64,000 nt of DNA from Arthrobacter koreensis (GCF_009193255.1 NZ_WACG01000007.1:62001-126000); one strand, 5' to 3'; shown: positions 45,076 to 54,639, numbered from the stretch's first letter. Notes: a model not told the origin generated them from the sequence alone. A program made the numbers and translations.

Positions 45076-45108
45076 AAGGACGCCTCCCCACACAGGGGAG
45101 GCGTCCTT
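45076..45108 (+). terminator. Terminator hairpin after actP
   Basis: A 14-bp stem AAGGACGCCTCCCC/GGGGAGGCGTCCTT around a short ACACA loop, followed by CCTCAT with no strong T-run. Confidence 0.7.
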
Positions 45109-45158
45109 CCTCATGTCTGGCGGCCGGCGCGGCGGAATCTTTGCGGGGGCCGGGATCC

Positions 45159-45254
45159 TGTGGGGAGATGAGGCTGCTATCACTGCCGTATGGGGACGTT
45201 ATCTCCCCACAGGGTGCGGGGAATATGCGCTTTTAGGGACGTTATCTCCCCACA
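45159..45254. repeat. ATCTCCCCACA repeat cluster in a 320-bp intergenic stretch
   Basis: The exact 19-bp unit GGGACGTTATCTCCCCACA occurs at 45193-45211 and 45236-45254. The reverse complement TGTGGGGAGAT occurs at 45159-45169. The stretch 45109-45369 between actP and the AsnC gene holds no other gene that I can support. Confidence 0.8.
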
Positions 45255-45369
45255 CGATCCACGGGACTGGATGCCAGGCGTGTTGCAAGCGGAAACGGTG
45301 CGACGCCGCGCGCGGCAGGCCCGCTGGCACGCCGCGCGCGTGCACTCCCTACCGCCCCGACTCGGAACG

Positions 45370-45843
45370 CTAGCTGCCGGCGGGCCCGCGCTCGAGCAGG
45401 GGCGCCACCCGGTAGGGGATGAGCTCGCCCATGGCCAGGGTCGTGTCCGAACGCTCCACACCCGGCACGGACAGGATGGCTTTGTTGACGCGGAAAAGGT
45501 CCTCGGCGTCGAGCGCCACAATCCGCAGCAGCAGGTCCGCCGCCCCTGTCAGCCCGTGTGCCTCGATGACCTCAGGGATGGCTGACAGCTCGCCGGTGAT
45601 CTCAGCCAGGCGCTGCTGCTGGACATGCACGTGCACGAAAGCCATCAGGGGGTAGCCCAGCGCCACCGGGTTGATCCGGCGCTCGAAGGAAAGGAAGGCG
45701 CCCTTCTTTTCCATTCCGGAAAGCCTCGCCTGCACCGTGTTCCGGGAGATCCCCAGGCGGGCGGCGAGGGCCACCACGGTCCGGCGGGGATCCGTGGCCA
45801 TCGCCCGCAGAACGCGGAAGTCGGTGCTGTCCAGAATCTGCAT
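45370..45843 (-). CDS. Lrp/AsnC-family regulator (BkdR-like)
   Basis: A 157-residue regulator: winged helix-turn-helix (about 4-55, LDSTDFRVLRAMATDPRRTVVALAARLGISRNTVQARLSGMEKKG) and an AsnC/RAM effector domain (about 65-145, PLMAFVHVHVQQQRLAEITGELSAIPEVIEAHGLTGAADLLLRIVALDAEDLFRV). It is divergent from an E1alpha-E1beta-E2 operon, as BkdR regulators of branched-chain ketoacid dehydrogenases often are, so branched-chain amino acids or their keto acids are likely effectors. The ATG is at 45843. The much longer open frame upstream is an artefact of high GC. Confidence 0.9.
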   Translation of the reverse strand: MQILDSTDFRVLRAMATDPRRTVVALAARLGISRNTVQARLSGMEKKGAFLSFERRINPVALGYPLMAFVHVHVQQQRLAEITGELSAIPEVIEAHGLTGAADLLLRIVALDAEDLFRVNKAILSVPGVERSDTTLAMGELIPYRVAPLLERGPAGS

Positions 45844-45900
45844 AGTGCGCAACGCTAGCACGGCCCGGGAGCCGGAAGCAGGGCAGTATGCGCAATCCGA

Positions 45901-45944
45901 CGGCACATGGTTGTGCCGCCTGCTTGGTGTGAGTAGGGTCACAC
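45901..45944 (+). promoter_or_regulatory. Promoter and operators of the 2-oxoacid dehydrogenase operon
   Basis: CGGCACA-TGGT-TGTGCCG (45901-45918) is a perfect inverted repeat that contains a -35-like TTGTGC (45911-45916). TAGGGT (45934-45939) lies 17 bp later. A perfect CRP consensus TGTGA-GTAGGG-TCACA (45928-45943) covers this -10. The first repeat is a candidate site for the adjacent AsnC regulator. Confidence 0.6.
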
Positions 45945-46011
45945 CTAACTGGGCAACGGCGCCCGGCATCAGGTTCGGACCCCACCACCCCCGGGGCCCC
46001 AACACGGAAGG

Positions 46012-47163
46012 ATGCGCATCAAAGTGTCCCTGCATACCCCGGTAGGACATCCCGAAAACACCGGGATGGAACCCAACGATCCCTACGTCCAGCTCGTCCG
46101 CCCCGGCGGCGCACGCGTCGAGGACGCGTTCTATGCCCGCTGGGTCCAGGACGTCGACGCCGAGGCCCTCCGGGGCCTCTACCGGGACATGGTCCTGGTG
46201 CGGCGCATTGATACCGAGGCCACTTCCCTGCAGCGCCAGGGCGAGCTGGGCCTTTGGCCGCCGCTCCTGGGCCAGGAAGCCGCGCAGATCGGCTCGGCCC
46301 GGGCGCTGCGCCCTTCCGACTTCGTCTTCAGCAGCTACCGGGAGAACGCGGTGGCCTGGTGCCGCGGCGTCGACTTCGCGGACCTCATGCGGGTCTGGCG
46401 CGGAAACGCGGCCGGCGGCTGGGACCCCTATTCCGTCAACATGGCGCCCACGCAGGTGATCATCGGCGCGCAGGCACTGCATGCGGCGGGTTACGCCATG
46501 GGCATCGCCCAGGATGGTGCGGACGACGCCGCCATCAGCTACTTCGGTGACGGCGCCACCAGCCAGGGAGACGTCAATGAGGCAATGGTTTTCGCCGCGA
46601 GCTTCCAGGCGCCGGTAATTTTCTTCTGCCAGAACAACCAGTGGGCCATCTCCGAGCCGGTAGGGCTGCAGGCCCAGGTGCCGATCGCCAACCGGGCACC
46701 GGGATTCGGCATCCCCTCCATCCGCGTTGACGGCAACGACGTCCTGGCCGTCCTGGCAGCCACGCGGGAAGCGCTGGACCGTGCGCGCAGCGGCGGCGGA
46801 CCCACGTTCATCGAAGCCGTGACCTACAGGATGGGACCGCACACCACTGCGGACGATCCCACCCGCTACCGCGACGCCGCGGAACTGGAGGACTGGCGGC
46901 TTAAGGACCCCATCAGCCGGCTGGGAGCCCTGCTGCAGAACGAGGGGCACGCAGACGGGGCATTCCTCGCCTCCGTGGAGGCCGACGCCGATGCGCTCGC
47001 CGCCGCACTGCGCGAAGCCTGCCTGACCCTGCCGGACCCCGGCCCCGTGGACGTGTTCGCCCACGTCTACGCCGAACCCAACAGCTGGCTGGACCGCCAG
47101 CAGGAGCACTACGCGGCTTACCTGGCCATGATGGACGGCGCGGCGGAAGGACAGGCCCGATGA
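46012..47163 (+). CDS. bkdA: 2-oxoacid dehydrogenase E1 alpha subunit (probably branched-chain)
   Basis: A 383-residue thiamine-diphosphate subunit. VLVRRIDTEATSLQRQGELGLWPPLLGQEAAQIGSARAL starts the conserved region. The ThDP/Mg motif is GDGATSQGDVNEAMVFAASFQAPVIFFCQNNQWAIS (about residues 180-215). Later comes FIEAVTYRMGPHTTADDPTRYR. This pattern is shared by pyruvate and branched-chain E1alpha. The AsnC neighbour and the leucine operon downstream favour the branched-chain enzyme. ATG 46012 is used. Met at 46066 is an alternative. The E1beta start overlaps the stop. Confidence 0.88.
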   Translation: MRIKVSLHTPVGHPENTGMEPNDPYVQLVRPGGARVEDAFYARWVQDVDAEALRGLYRDMVLVRRIDTEATSLQRQGELGLWPPLLGQEAAQIGSARALRPSDFVFSSYRENAVAWCRGVDFADLMRVWRGNAAGGWDPYSVNMAPTQVIIGAQALHAAGYAMGIAQDGADDAAISYFGDGATSQGDVNEAMVFAASFQAPVIFFCQNNQWAISEPVGLQAQVPIANRAPGFGIPSIRVDGNDVLAVLAATREALDRARSGGGPTFIEAVTYRMGPHTTADDPTRYRDAAELEDWRLKDPISRLGALLQNEGHADGAFLASVEADADALAAALREACLTLPDPGPVDVFAHVYAEPNSWLDRQQEHYAAYLAMMDGAAEGQAR

Positions 47164-48182
47164 GCAGCATGACCTTTGGCCGTGCCATCACGGCAGGACT
47201 GGACGACGCACTTGCGGCGGATCCCAAAGTGGTGCTGATGGGAGAGGATATCGGCAAGCTGGGCGGAGTCTTCCGGATTACCGACGGGCTGCAGGCAAAG
47301 TACGGGCCCAAGCGCGTGATGGACACCCCGCTGGCCGAATCCGGAATCATGGGCACCGCCGTCGGGCTGGCCTTCCGCGGTTACCGGCCGGTGGTGGAAA
47401 TCCAGTTCGACGGGTTCATCTACCCGGCGTTCGACCAGATTGTCTCCCAGGTTGCCAAGATGCATTACCGCACCCGCGGCGCGGTGAAACTGCCCCTGAC
47501 TATCCGTGTGCCGTTTGGCGGCGGGATCGGTTCGCCGGAGCATCACTCGGAGTCGCCGGAGGCCTACTTCACGCACACGTCGGGCCTCCGCGTGGTCAGC
47601 GTGTCCAACCCGCAGGACGCCTACACGATGATCCGCCAGGCCGTCGCCTGTGACGACCCGGTGCTCTACTTCGAACCCAAGCGCCGCTACCACACCAAGG
47701 GAGAGGTTGAGCAGACACTTGAGGGTGCCTTGCCCCTGGGCGCTGCGCGGGTTGCCGCCGCGGGAACGGACGTCACCCTGGTGACCTACGGGCCCCTGGT
47801 CATGACGGCGCTGGATGCCGCCACGGCTGCCGAAGACGAGGGTATCTCCGTGGAGGTGATAGACCTGCGCTCCCTGTCCCCGGTGGACTACCCGGCGGTG
47901 GAAGCCTCGGTCCGCAAGACCGGCCGCCTGGTGGTCACCCATGAAGCCGCCCAGTCCGGCGGTCTTGGTGCGGAGCTGGCCGCCAGTATTACTGAGCGCT
48001 GTTTCGACTTCCTGGAGCACGCACCGGTGCGGGTCACGGGCTTCGACATTCCCTATCCGCCGGCCCGACTGGAGAAACACCACCTGCCGGATCTGGACCG
48101 GATCCTGGACGGCGTGGACCGTGTGATGCGCCGGCCCAACTCCCTGGCGCCGTCGGCTGTCCTGGAAGGAGCCGGACGATGA
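47160..48182 (+). CDS. bkdB: 2-oxoacid dehydrogenase E1 beta subunit (probably branched-chain)
   Basis: A 340-residue transketolase-like subunit. MTFGRAITAGLDDALAADPKVVLMGEDIGKLGGVFRITDGL, DTPLAESGIMGTAVGLAFRGYRPVVEIQFDGFIYPAFDQIVSQ and the C-terminal FDIPYPPARLEKHHLPDLDRIL are family blocks. It pairs with the E1alpha subunit to decarboxylate 2-oxoacids. Start and stop overlap both neighbours by 4 nt, so the three genes are translationally coupled. Confidence 0.92.
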   Translation: MSSMTFGRAITAGLDDALAADPKVVLMGEDIGKLGGVFRITDGLQAKYGPKRVMDTPLAESGIMGTAVGLAFRGYRPVVEIQFDGFIYPAFDQIVSQVAKMHYRTRGAVKLPLTIRVPFGGGIGSPEHHSESPEAYFTHTSGLRVVSVSNPQDAYTMIRQAVACDDPVLYFEPKRRYHTKGEVEQTLEGALPLGAARVAAAGTDVTLVTYGPLVMTALDAATAAEDEGISVEVIDLRSLSPVDYPAVEASVRKTGRLVVTHEAAQSGGLGAELAASITERCFDFLEHAPVRVTGFDIPYPPARLEKHHLPDLDRILDGVDRVMRRPNSLAPSAVLEGAGR

Positions 48183-49600
48183 TCCGTGAATTCCGTCTGC
48201 CGGACCTCGGTGAAGGGCTCACAGAATCCGAGATCCTGTCCTGGCGGGTTACCGAAGGCCAGAGCGTCACCCTCAACCAGGTCATTGCCGAGGTGGAGAC
48301 GGCGAAGGCCGTCGTCGAGCTGCCGTCCCCGTTCGAGGGCGTGGTGACCCGGCTGCATGAGGCCGAAGGCACGGTGGTTGAAGTGGGGAAGGCGATTATC
48401 AGTTTCGACGTTCCGAATGCCGGCGGTGTCCCCGCCCCGGCAGCGCCCGCAGCCGACGCAGCAGCGCAACGCCGCCAGCCAACCCTGGTGGGATACGGCG
48501 CTGAACCCGAGAAGGCCGGACGTCCCGCCCGTCGGGCGCGCCGCGGCTTCGTCAGCCCCGAGCCCGCAGTCCAGCCGGCACCGCCAGCCCGGCCGGGACC
48601 GCCAGTCCAGCCGGCACCGGCCCCGGGCGCAGCGGAACCTCCGGTGCCGACAGCCGGAGCGGAAAGCGCGGGGACCAACGGAACACCCGCGGTACAGGAA
48701 CGTCCGCGCTCCACACCGCCGGTCCGCAAGCTCGCCCGGGATCTCGGAATCGACCTGTCCACGGTGGACGGTACCGGTCCGCAGGGCCGGATCCTGCGCG
48801 GCGATGTGGAAGCCGCGATCCTGCGCAGCTCCGCGGAGCCGTCCCGTACCCCGGACCGGCCACAGCCGGTGGTTGCGGATGCTCCGCACCTGGGCCAGGG
48901 CAGGGAGGAGCGGATTCCCATTGCGGGCATCCGAAAGCACACCGCAGCGGCCATGGTCTCCAGTGCCTTCACGGCGCCGCATGCCACCGTGTTCCTCACC
49001 GTGGACGTCACTGCCTCGATGAACCTGCTGGAGAAGCTGCGCAGCCGCCGGGAATACGACGGCGTCCGGCTCACACCGCTGGTGCTCGCGGCCAAAGCCG
49101 TCTGCCTGGCCTTGCGCCGCCATCCGGAACTGAACGCACGCTGGGACGAGGCTGCCCGGGAAATCGTCCGGTACCGCTACGTGAATCTGGGTATCGCGGC
49201 AGCCACGCCGAGGGGACTGATGGTTCCCAACATCAAGGACGCCCAGGACCTTGGCCTGAGGGAACTCGCCCTGGCAATTTCGGACCTTGCAGGAACTGCC
49301 AGGGAGGGGCGGACGCCGCCGGCGGCGCTGACCGGTGGCACCGTTTCGATCTCCAATGTGGGGGTATTCGGCGTCGATGCCGGTACGCCCATCCTGAACC
49401 CGGGCGAAGCCGCCATCCTGGCCCTGGGCGCCGTCCGCAGGCAGCCCTGGGAACACGAAGGCGGCATTGCCCTGCGCCAGGTCACTACGCTCAGCCTGTC
49501 CTTCGACCACCGCCTGGTGGACGGAGCCGAAGGGGCGGCCTTCCTGCGCGACATTGGTGATGTCCTGGCGGAACCCGCCATGGTCCTGGCCCTGGACTGA
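48179..49600 (+). CDS. bkdC: Dihydrolipoamide acyltransferase E2
   Basis: A 473-residue E2 protein. One lipoyl domain (about 1-78) has the lipoylated Lys43 in EVETAKAVVE. A Pro/Ala-rich linker follows (about 80-180), then an E3-binding domain (PPVRKLARDLGIDLSTVDGTGPQGRILRGDVEAAI, about 180-213). The catalytic domain (about 245-473) holds the H-x3-D-G motif in SFDHRLVDGAEGAAFLRDI. It passes the acyl group to CoA. No E3 (lipoamide dehydrogenase) is in the window, so that subunit must be encoded elsewhere. A hairpin follows 17 bp after the stop. Confidence 0.93.
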   Translation: MIREFRLPDLGEGLTESEILSWRVTEGQSVTLNQVIAEVETAKAVVELPSPFEGVVTRLHEAEGTVVEVGKAIISFDVPNAGGVPAPAAPAADAAAQRRQPTLVGYGAEPEKAGRPARRARRGFVSPEPAVQPAPPARPGPPVQPAPAPGAAEPPVPTAGAESAGTNGTPAVQERPRSTPPVRKLARDLGIDLSTVDGTGPQGRILRGDVEAAILRSSAEPSRTPDRPQPVVADAPHLGQGREERIPIAGIRKHTAAAMVSSAFTAPHATVFLTVDVTASMNLLEKLRSRREYDGVRLTPLVLAAKAVCLALRRHPELNARWDEAAREIVRYRYVNLGIAAATPRGLMVPNIKDAQDLGLRELALAISDLAGTAREGRTPPAALTGGTVSISNVGVFGVDAGTPILNPGEAAILALGAVRRQPWEHEGGIALRQVTTLSLSFDHRLVDGAEGAAFLRDIGDVLAEPAMVLALD

Positions 49601-49617
49601 GGATCCGCCCTTAAACG

Positions 49618-49663
49618 GCAGCAGGGCCCCTTTCCACCGTCCGCGGATATGGGGCCCTGCTGC
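49618..49663. terminator. Hairpin between convergent E2 and GNAT genes
   Basis: A perfect 13-bp stem GCAGCAGGGCCCC/GGGGCCCTGCTGC with a 20-nt loop. It is placed to terminate both converging genes. Confidence 0.7.
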
Positions 49664-49680
49664 AGTAAGGCTGTGTGCTG

Positions 49681-50148
49681 CTAGGCGAGCTCAAGTTCCA
49701 GCTCGCGGACTACCGCGCCGCGGGCATTGGCGAAGGACTGGGCCTCGCCGATGACCTTGAAGCCGTAGCGTTCAAGGATGCGGATGGAGCTCACGTTGTC
49801 TGCGACAGCCCGCGCCCGGATGGGGCGCTCGGGGAACTCTTCGAGGAAGAGGCCCACGGCCGCCGTCGTAATTCCCTGCCCCCAGCGCTCGCGGTCAATC
49901 CAGTAGCTGATCTCCGGGATGCTGCCGTCCCGGTAGGCGAGGATGGAGCCCACAACCTCTCCGTCGGCAACGATGGTGCGCACGGTGATGCCCGGGTCGC
50001 TGAGGATCTGCTGCCAGTGGAGGTCGAAAACACCCCGGTCCGCAGGATTCTTGGCGGCAAAAGCAGCCATATGGTTGGCGCCCGGGTCCAGCTGATGGGT
50101 GAAGAACTCATCAACGTCGCCCGGTTCTACGGCACGAAGCTCAATCAC
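49681..50148 (-). CDS. GNAT-family N-acetyltransferase (RimJ-like)
   Basis: A 155-residue acetyltransferase: MIELRAVEPGDVDEFF, VVGSILAYRDGSIPEISYWIDRERWGQGITTAAVGLFLEEF (the acetyl-CoA loop with RWGQGI) and RARAVADNVSSIRILERYGFKVIGEA. The YWIDRERWGQGI pattern is close to ribosomal-protein acetyltransferase-like members. The acceptor is unknown. Convergent with the E2 gene and followed upstream by the TetR gene on the same strand. Confidence 0.85.
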   Translation of the reverse strand: MIELRAVEPGDVDEFFTHQLDPGANHMAAFAAKNPADRGVFDLHWQQILSDPGITVRTIVADGEVVGSILAYRDGSIPEISYWIDRERWGQGITTAAVGLFLEEFPERPIRARAVADNVSSIRILERYGFKVIGEAQSFANARGAVVRELELELA

Positions 50149-50184
50149 GGCAGGTCTTTCTGCTCGGGGGTTTTTCTTAGCCTA

Positions 50185-50799
50185 CTAGGCATTCAGTGCG
50201 GCCCAAGCCATGCGTTCAAGCAGGCCGCGCAGTTTGACCGTCTCACGGGCGGTGGTTTTGCTGTTCAGTGTATGGGAAGTGGAGTTGATCAGTCCGAACA
50301 CTGCCTGCGCCCGGTGGCGCAGCAGCGCCAGTTCAGCCTTGGGGTGCAGGGCGGAAATGGCGTCCACCCAAACCTCCACGTACTGGCGCTGGAGCTGGCG
50401 GACGGTACGCTCGTCCTCTTCGGGCAGGCTGGCCAGGTCACGGTCCTGGACCCGGATGACGTTGGACTGCCGCAGTGCAAAATCCACCTGGAACTCGATC
50501 AGTCCGCTCAGGGCGGCTTCGGCGGTGTCAGACTCGGCGACGACGGCTATCCCGCCTTCCAGCAGATCCTTGCTGACTCCGATCAGCAGGGCGGAGAGCA
50601 GAGCCGGTTTGCCGCTGAAATGGCGGTAGACAGCCGGTCCGCTGACACCCGCAGCTGCGCCGAGTTCCTCGATGGAGACACCGTTGTAGCCTTTCTCCGC
50701 GAACAGCGCGGCTGCAGCGTCCAGCATCGCCGCGCGCCGGGAGGCCTTCGCGGCGCTCCGGCCCGTTACGGTGCGCGGGGTGCTCTTAGTGGAATCCAT
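50185..50799 (-). CDS. TetR-family regulator of the leucine catabolic operon
   Basis: A 204-residue repressor with a standard helix-turn-helix: RRAAMLDAAAALFAEKGYNGVSIEELGAAAGVSGPAVYRHFSGKPALLSALL. It is divergent from the methylcrotonyl-CoA carboxylase operon, with a large inverted repeat between. This layout matches M. tuberculosis Rv2506 next to accD1-accA1. ATG 50799 has a GGAAAGG site 8 nt upstream and is preferred over a GTG at 50850, which lies almost inside the operator. The effector is probably an acyl-CoA of the pathway (inference). Confidence 0.9.
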   Translation of the reverse strand: MDSTKSTPRTVTGRSAAKASRRAAMLDAAAALFAEKGYNGVSIEELGAAAGVSGPAVYRHFSGKPALLSALLIGVSKDLLEGGIAVVAESDTAEAALSGLIEFQVDFALRQSNVIRVQDRDLASLPEEDERTVRQLQRQYVEVWVDAISALHPKAELALLRHRAQAVFGLINSTSHTLNSKTTARETVKLRGLLERMAWAALNA

Positions 50800-50854
50800 G
50801 CCTGCCTTTCCGCGGTTTTCTGTTGGCAACCCTTCCATTGTGGTGGACACGTCA

Positions 50855-50895
50855 GTTAATAGCCACTAACCTAATTTGAGTTAGCGGGCATTAAC
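50855..50895. promoter_or_regulatory. Inverted-repeat operator of the leucine operon
   Basis: GTTAATAGCCACTAAC (50855-50870) and GTTAGCGGGCATTAAC (50880-50895) are inverted copies with 13 of 16 positions complementary. Each arm is itself a partial palindrome. A -10-like TAATTT lies between them at 50872-50877. This is a strong candidate site for the adjacent TetR. Confidence 0.7.
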
Positions 50896-50948
50896 CAACG
50901 CCGGTGCTCCGGCGGGCAGTGCCGGAGACGCTCAACCTAAGGAAGTCG

Positions 50949-52553
50949 ATGGAGACCCTTGCCACAGCGCTGGACCCGGCATCTGAGCAGTATGCCGCCA
51001 ATGAGGCGGCCCAGCGGATGCTGGCCGGGGAGCTGCACAAACGCCTGGCCGAAACCGCGCAGGGCGGACCGGCCCGTTCCCGGGAGAAGCACACTTCCCG
51101 GGGCAAGCTCCTTCCGAGGGAAAGGATCGAGGCGCTGCTGGATGACGGCAGTCCATTCCTGGAGATTGCGCCCCTGGCAGCGAACGGCATGTACGGAGGC
51201 GAGTGCCCGGCGGCCGGACTGATTGCCGGCATTGGGCTGGTTCACGGACGGCACGTCATGGTGCTTTCGAATGACGCGACGGTCAAGGGCGGAACCTATT
51301 ACCCCATGACGGTGAAGAAGCACCTGCGTGCCCAGGAGATCGCCCTGGAAAACAGGCTTCCCTGCATTTACCTGGTTGATTCCGGCGGTGCTTTCCTGCC
51401 GCTGCAGGATGAGGTGTTCCCCGACCGGGAACACTTCGGCCGCATTTTCTACAACCAGGCACGGATGTCCGCCGCGAAGATCCCGCAGATCGCAGCCGTC
51501 CTGGGGTCCTGCACCGCCGGCGGCGCCTATGTACCGGCCATGAGCGACGAAACCGTGATTGTGCGCAATCAGGGCACCATCTTCCTGGGTGGGCCGCCGC
51601 TGGTGAAAGCGGCCATCGGGGAGGTGGTGACGGCGGAGGAGCTGGGCGGCGGCGAGCTGCATTCGCGCACCTCCGGAGTAACCGACCACCTGGCCGAGAA
51701 CGATGCCCATGCACTTGAAATTGTCCGGGACATCGCCGAGACGTTCCCCGAACCGCTGCGTGCCTGGCAGCCTGTCCCGGCCGTGGAACCGGAAGCGGAT
51801 CCCGGGGAACTCTACGCGGCCGTTCCGGCAGACCTGCAGAGCCCGTATGACGTGCGGGAGGTTATTGCCCGGATCACCGACGGAAGCGAATTCCACGAAT
51901 TCAAGAAGGAGTACGGCGCCACCCTGGTCACCGGCTTCGCCCGGCTGCACGGCCACCGCGTGGGAATTGTGGCGAACAACGGTGTGCTGTTCAGCGAATC
52001 CGCGCAAAAGGGGGCGCACTTCATCGAACTGTGCGACCAGCGCGGCATTCCGCTGATCTTCCTCCAGAACATCTCCGGCTTCATGGTGGGCCGCGACTAC
52101 GAAGCCGGCGGAATCGCCCGGCACGGCGCCAAAATGGTCACTGCCGTGGCCACCTGCCGGGTCCCGAAACTGACCGTGGTGATCGGCGGTTCCTTCGGCG
52201 CAGGCAACTACTCCATGTGCGGCCGGTCGTACTCGCCGCGCTTCCTCTGGATGTGGCCTGCCGCGCGGATCTCCGTGATGGGCGGAAACCAGGCCGCTGC
52301 CGTGCTGGCAACGGTTCGCCGGGACGGACTCGAGGCCCGCGGCGAAGAGTGGAGCGCCGAGGAGGAGGAATCCTTCCGCGAACCCATCCGCCAGGACTAT
52401 GAGGCGCAGGGCAGCCCCTACTACTCGACCGCACGCCTGTGGGACGACGGGATCATAGATCCGCAGGACACCCGCACCGTGCTGGGCCTGGCCCTGGACG
52501 TCTGCGCCAACGCACCGCTTCCCGAAACTTCCTTCGGCCTCTTCCGGATGTGA
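50949..52553 (+). CDS. accD1: Methylcrotonyl-CoA carboxylase beta subunit (carboxyltransferase)
   Basis: A 534-residue carboxyltransferase. [89 protein letters not shown] is typical of the methylcrotonyl-CoA type. The oxyanion-type GG loops are [15 protein letters not shown] and [15 protein letters not shown]. The [19 protein letters not shown] block separates it from propionyl-CoA carboxylases. It carboxylates 3-methylcrotonyl-CoA with the biotin subunit that follows. ATG 50949 has AAGGAAG 4 nt upstream. Confidence 0.95.
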   Translation: METLATALDPASEQYAANEAAQRMLAGELHKRLAETAQGGPARSREKHTSRGKLLPRERIEALLDDGSPFLEIAPLAANGMYGGECPAAGLIAGIGLVHGRHVMVLSNDATVKGGTYYPMTVKKHLRAQEIALENRLPCIYLVDSGGAFLPLQDEVFPDREHFGRIFYNQARMSAAKIPQIAAVLGSCTAGGAYVPAMSDETVIVRNQGTIFLGGPPLVKAAIGEVVTAEELGGGELHSRTSGVTDHLAENDAHALEIVRDIAETFPEPLRAWQPVPAVEPEADPGELYAAVPADLQSPYDVREVIARITDGSEFHEFKKEYGATLVTGFARLHGHRVGIVANNGVLFSESAQKGAHFIELCDQRGIPLIFLQNISGFMVGRDYEAGGIARHGAKMVTAVATCRVPKLTVVIGGSFGAGNYSMCGRSYSPRFLWMWPAARISVMGGNQAAAVLATVRRDGLEARGEEWSAEEEESFREPIRQDYEAQGSPYYSTARLWDDGIIDPQDTRTVLGLALDVCANAPLPETSFGLFRM

Positions 52554-52557
52554 GCAC

Positions 52558-54639
52558 ATGAGATTTACGACTGTTCTGGTAGCCAACCGCGGAGAAATAG
52601 CCTGCCGGGTCATCCGCACGCTCAGGAAGCTGGGACTGCGCAGCGTTGCCGTCTACAGCGACGCCGACGCCGGTGCCCGCCACGTGCGCGAGGCGGACAC
52701 CGCCGTGCGCCTCGGCCCGGCGGACCCGCGCAGCAGCTATCTCAATGCCCAGGCGGTGCTCGCCGCCTGCCGCCTCTCCGGCGCGGAGGCCGTGCACCCG
52801 GGTTACGGGTTCCTCAGCGAAAACGCCTCCTTTGCCCGGCTGCTCGCTGAAAACGGCATCACCTTTATTGGCCCCGGCATCAAGGCGCTGGAGCTGATGG
52901 GGGACAAGATCCAGTCCAAGAACCATGTGGCCGGGTACGGCGTACCTGTCATCCCCGGGATCGCCGAGCCCGGACTTGGCGACGGGGAGCTGAGCGCTGC
53001 TGCGGCCGGAGTGGGCTATCCGCTGCTGATCAAGCCGTCGGCAGGGGGCGGCGGCAAGGGCATGCACGCGGTCACCGATCCCGCGGACCTGCCCGCCGCG
53101 CTCGCCTCGGCCCGGCGCGTGGCTGCAGCGGCATTCGGGGATGACACCCTGTTCCTGGAACGCCTTGTTTCCTCCCCCCGGCACATTGAAGTCCAGGTCC
53201 TTGCAGATACCCACGGCAACGTCATCCACCTGGGCGAACGGGAATGTTCCCTGCAGCGCCGTCACCAGAAGGTCATCGAGGAAGCGCCCTCGGTCCTGCT
53301 CGACGCCGCCACCCGGGAACGGATCGGCGCCGCAGCCTGCGAGGCGGCACGGTCCGTGGACTACACCGGAGCCGGAACCGTGGAATTCCTGGTCTCCGGA
53401 GAGGCTCCGGACGAGTTCTTCTTCATGGAGATGAACACCCGGCTGCAGGTGGAGCACCCCGTCACCGAGATGGTCACCGGAATAGACCTGGTGGAATGGC
53501 AGGTCCGCATTGCGGCCGGAGAGCGGCTGGACATAAGCCAGGGACAGGTCCGGCTTGAAGGGCACGCAATAGAGGCAAGGGTCTACGCAGAGGATCCGGC
53601 GGCCGGGTTCCTTCCCACCGCCGGACGGGTCGAAATGCTCCGGGAGGCCGGCGGCGATGGCATCCGCACCGATTCGGGACTGCTTACCGGACAGGACGTC
53701 TCTTCCAGCTATGATCCGATGCTCGCTAAGGTCATCGCCTGGGGTGCAGACCGGCAGCAGGCGCTCCGGCGGCTGGACACCGCCCTGGCCCAGACCGTGA
53801 TCCTGGGAATCGGAACCAACACCGAGTACCTCCGCCTGCTGCTTGCGGACCCGGCCGTGCAGGCCGGGGAGCTGGACACCACGCTGATTGAGCGGCGCCT
53901 CCCCGAACTGGCGTTCCAGCATCCCGGAATGCCCGAACTTGCAGCTGCCGCGCTGCTCCGGCTCGCGGTCCTGCAGGGCAGGATCCCCGGGCCCGGCGGC
54001 CGCGGGGAGCCTAACCCGCCGTCTGCATGGAGCCGGGCAGACGGATGGCGGATCGGCCGAAGGCACCCGCTGGCGGTGACCGTCCAAGCCGCCGGCACGA
54101 CCCGCGTCGTCGAGGTACTCGGCGGCCCGGAGAACGCGGAGATCAGCATCGATGGACAGCCGGCAGTCCGGGCCGGAATTGACCTGGACGGAACCGGCCT
54201 GCGGCTGGTGCTGGACGGCGTCGTGCATTCGATGCTGTACGCCTTTTCCCGCGGGCCCGGCGGGACGCCGATGCTCTGGACCAGCCGGGACGGCTACACC
54301 GCAGCGATGGAGCTGCCCGGCCGCCGCGAAATACTGCGGGCCGAGCTGGCAGCCGCGGGCAGGAGCGAAGGCGCGGCGGACCCCGTGCTGCGCTCGCCGA
54401 TGCCCGGCACCGTGGTCACCGTGGCCGCCGCGAACGGGGACACGGTTGAAGCCGGCCAGACACTGCTCGCGGTGGAAGCCATGAAGATGGAGCACCAGCT
54501 CAGCGCCCCGGTGGCCGGACGCGTATCAATCACCCTCCGGCCGGGGGATCTGGTCAAGGCCGGGCAGGTGCTGGCCACAGTCGTTCCTCCGAAAGATCCC
54601 GGAACCACAACCCAAGGAGCAGGCGATGCCGAGCTTTGA
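52558..54639 (+). CDS. accA1: Methylcrotonyl-CoA carboxylase alpha subunit (biotin carboxylase and BCCP)
   Basis: A 693-residue subunit. The biotin carboxylase domain (about 1-445) has [33 protein letters not shown] (ATP loop), [37 protein letters not shown] and [29 protein letters not shown] middle domain follows and the biotinyl domain ends the protein with Lys643 in [10 protein letters not shown]. It supplies carboxybiotin to AccD1. The next gene starts 14 nt before its stop. Confidence 0.96.
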   Translation: MRFTTVLVANRGEIACRVIRTLRKLGLRSVAVYSDADAGARHVREADTAVRLGPADPRSSYLNAQAVLAACRLSGAEAVHPGYGFLSENASFARLLAENGITFIGPGIKALELMGDKIQSKNHVAGYGVPVIPGIAEPGLGDGELSAAAAGVGYPLLIKPSAGGGGKGMHAVTDPADLPAALASARRVAAAAFGDDTLFLERLVSSPRHIEVQVLADTHGNVIHLGERECSLQRRHQKVIEEAPSVLLDAATRERIGAAACEAARSVDYTGAGTVEFLVSGEAPDEFFFMEMNTRLQVEHPVTEMVTGIDLVEWQVRIAAGERLDISQGQVRLEGHAIEARVYAEDPAAGFLPTAGRVEMLREAGGDGIRTDSGLLTGQDVSSSYDPMLAKVIAWGADRQQALRRLDTALAQTVILGIGTNTEYLRLLLADPAVQAGELDTTLIERRLPELAFQHPGMPELAAAALLRLAVLQGRIPGPGGRGEPNPPSAWSRADGWRIGRRHPLAVTVQAAGTTRVVEVLGGPENAEISIDGQPAVRAGIDLDGTGLRLVLDGVVHSMLYAFSRGPGGTPMLWTSRDGYTAAMELPGRREILRAELAAAGRSEGAADPVLRSPMPGTVVTVAAANGDTVEAGQTLLAVEAMKMEHQLSAPVAGRVSITLRPGDLVKAGQVLATVVPPKDPGTTTQGAGDAEL

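Noticed and set aside
45370-47109. 579-codon frame extending the AsnC gene upstream
   Set aside because: Similarity starts only at the ATG at 45843. The extension is antisense to the E1alpha gene.
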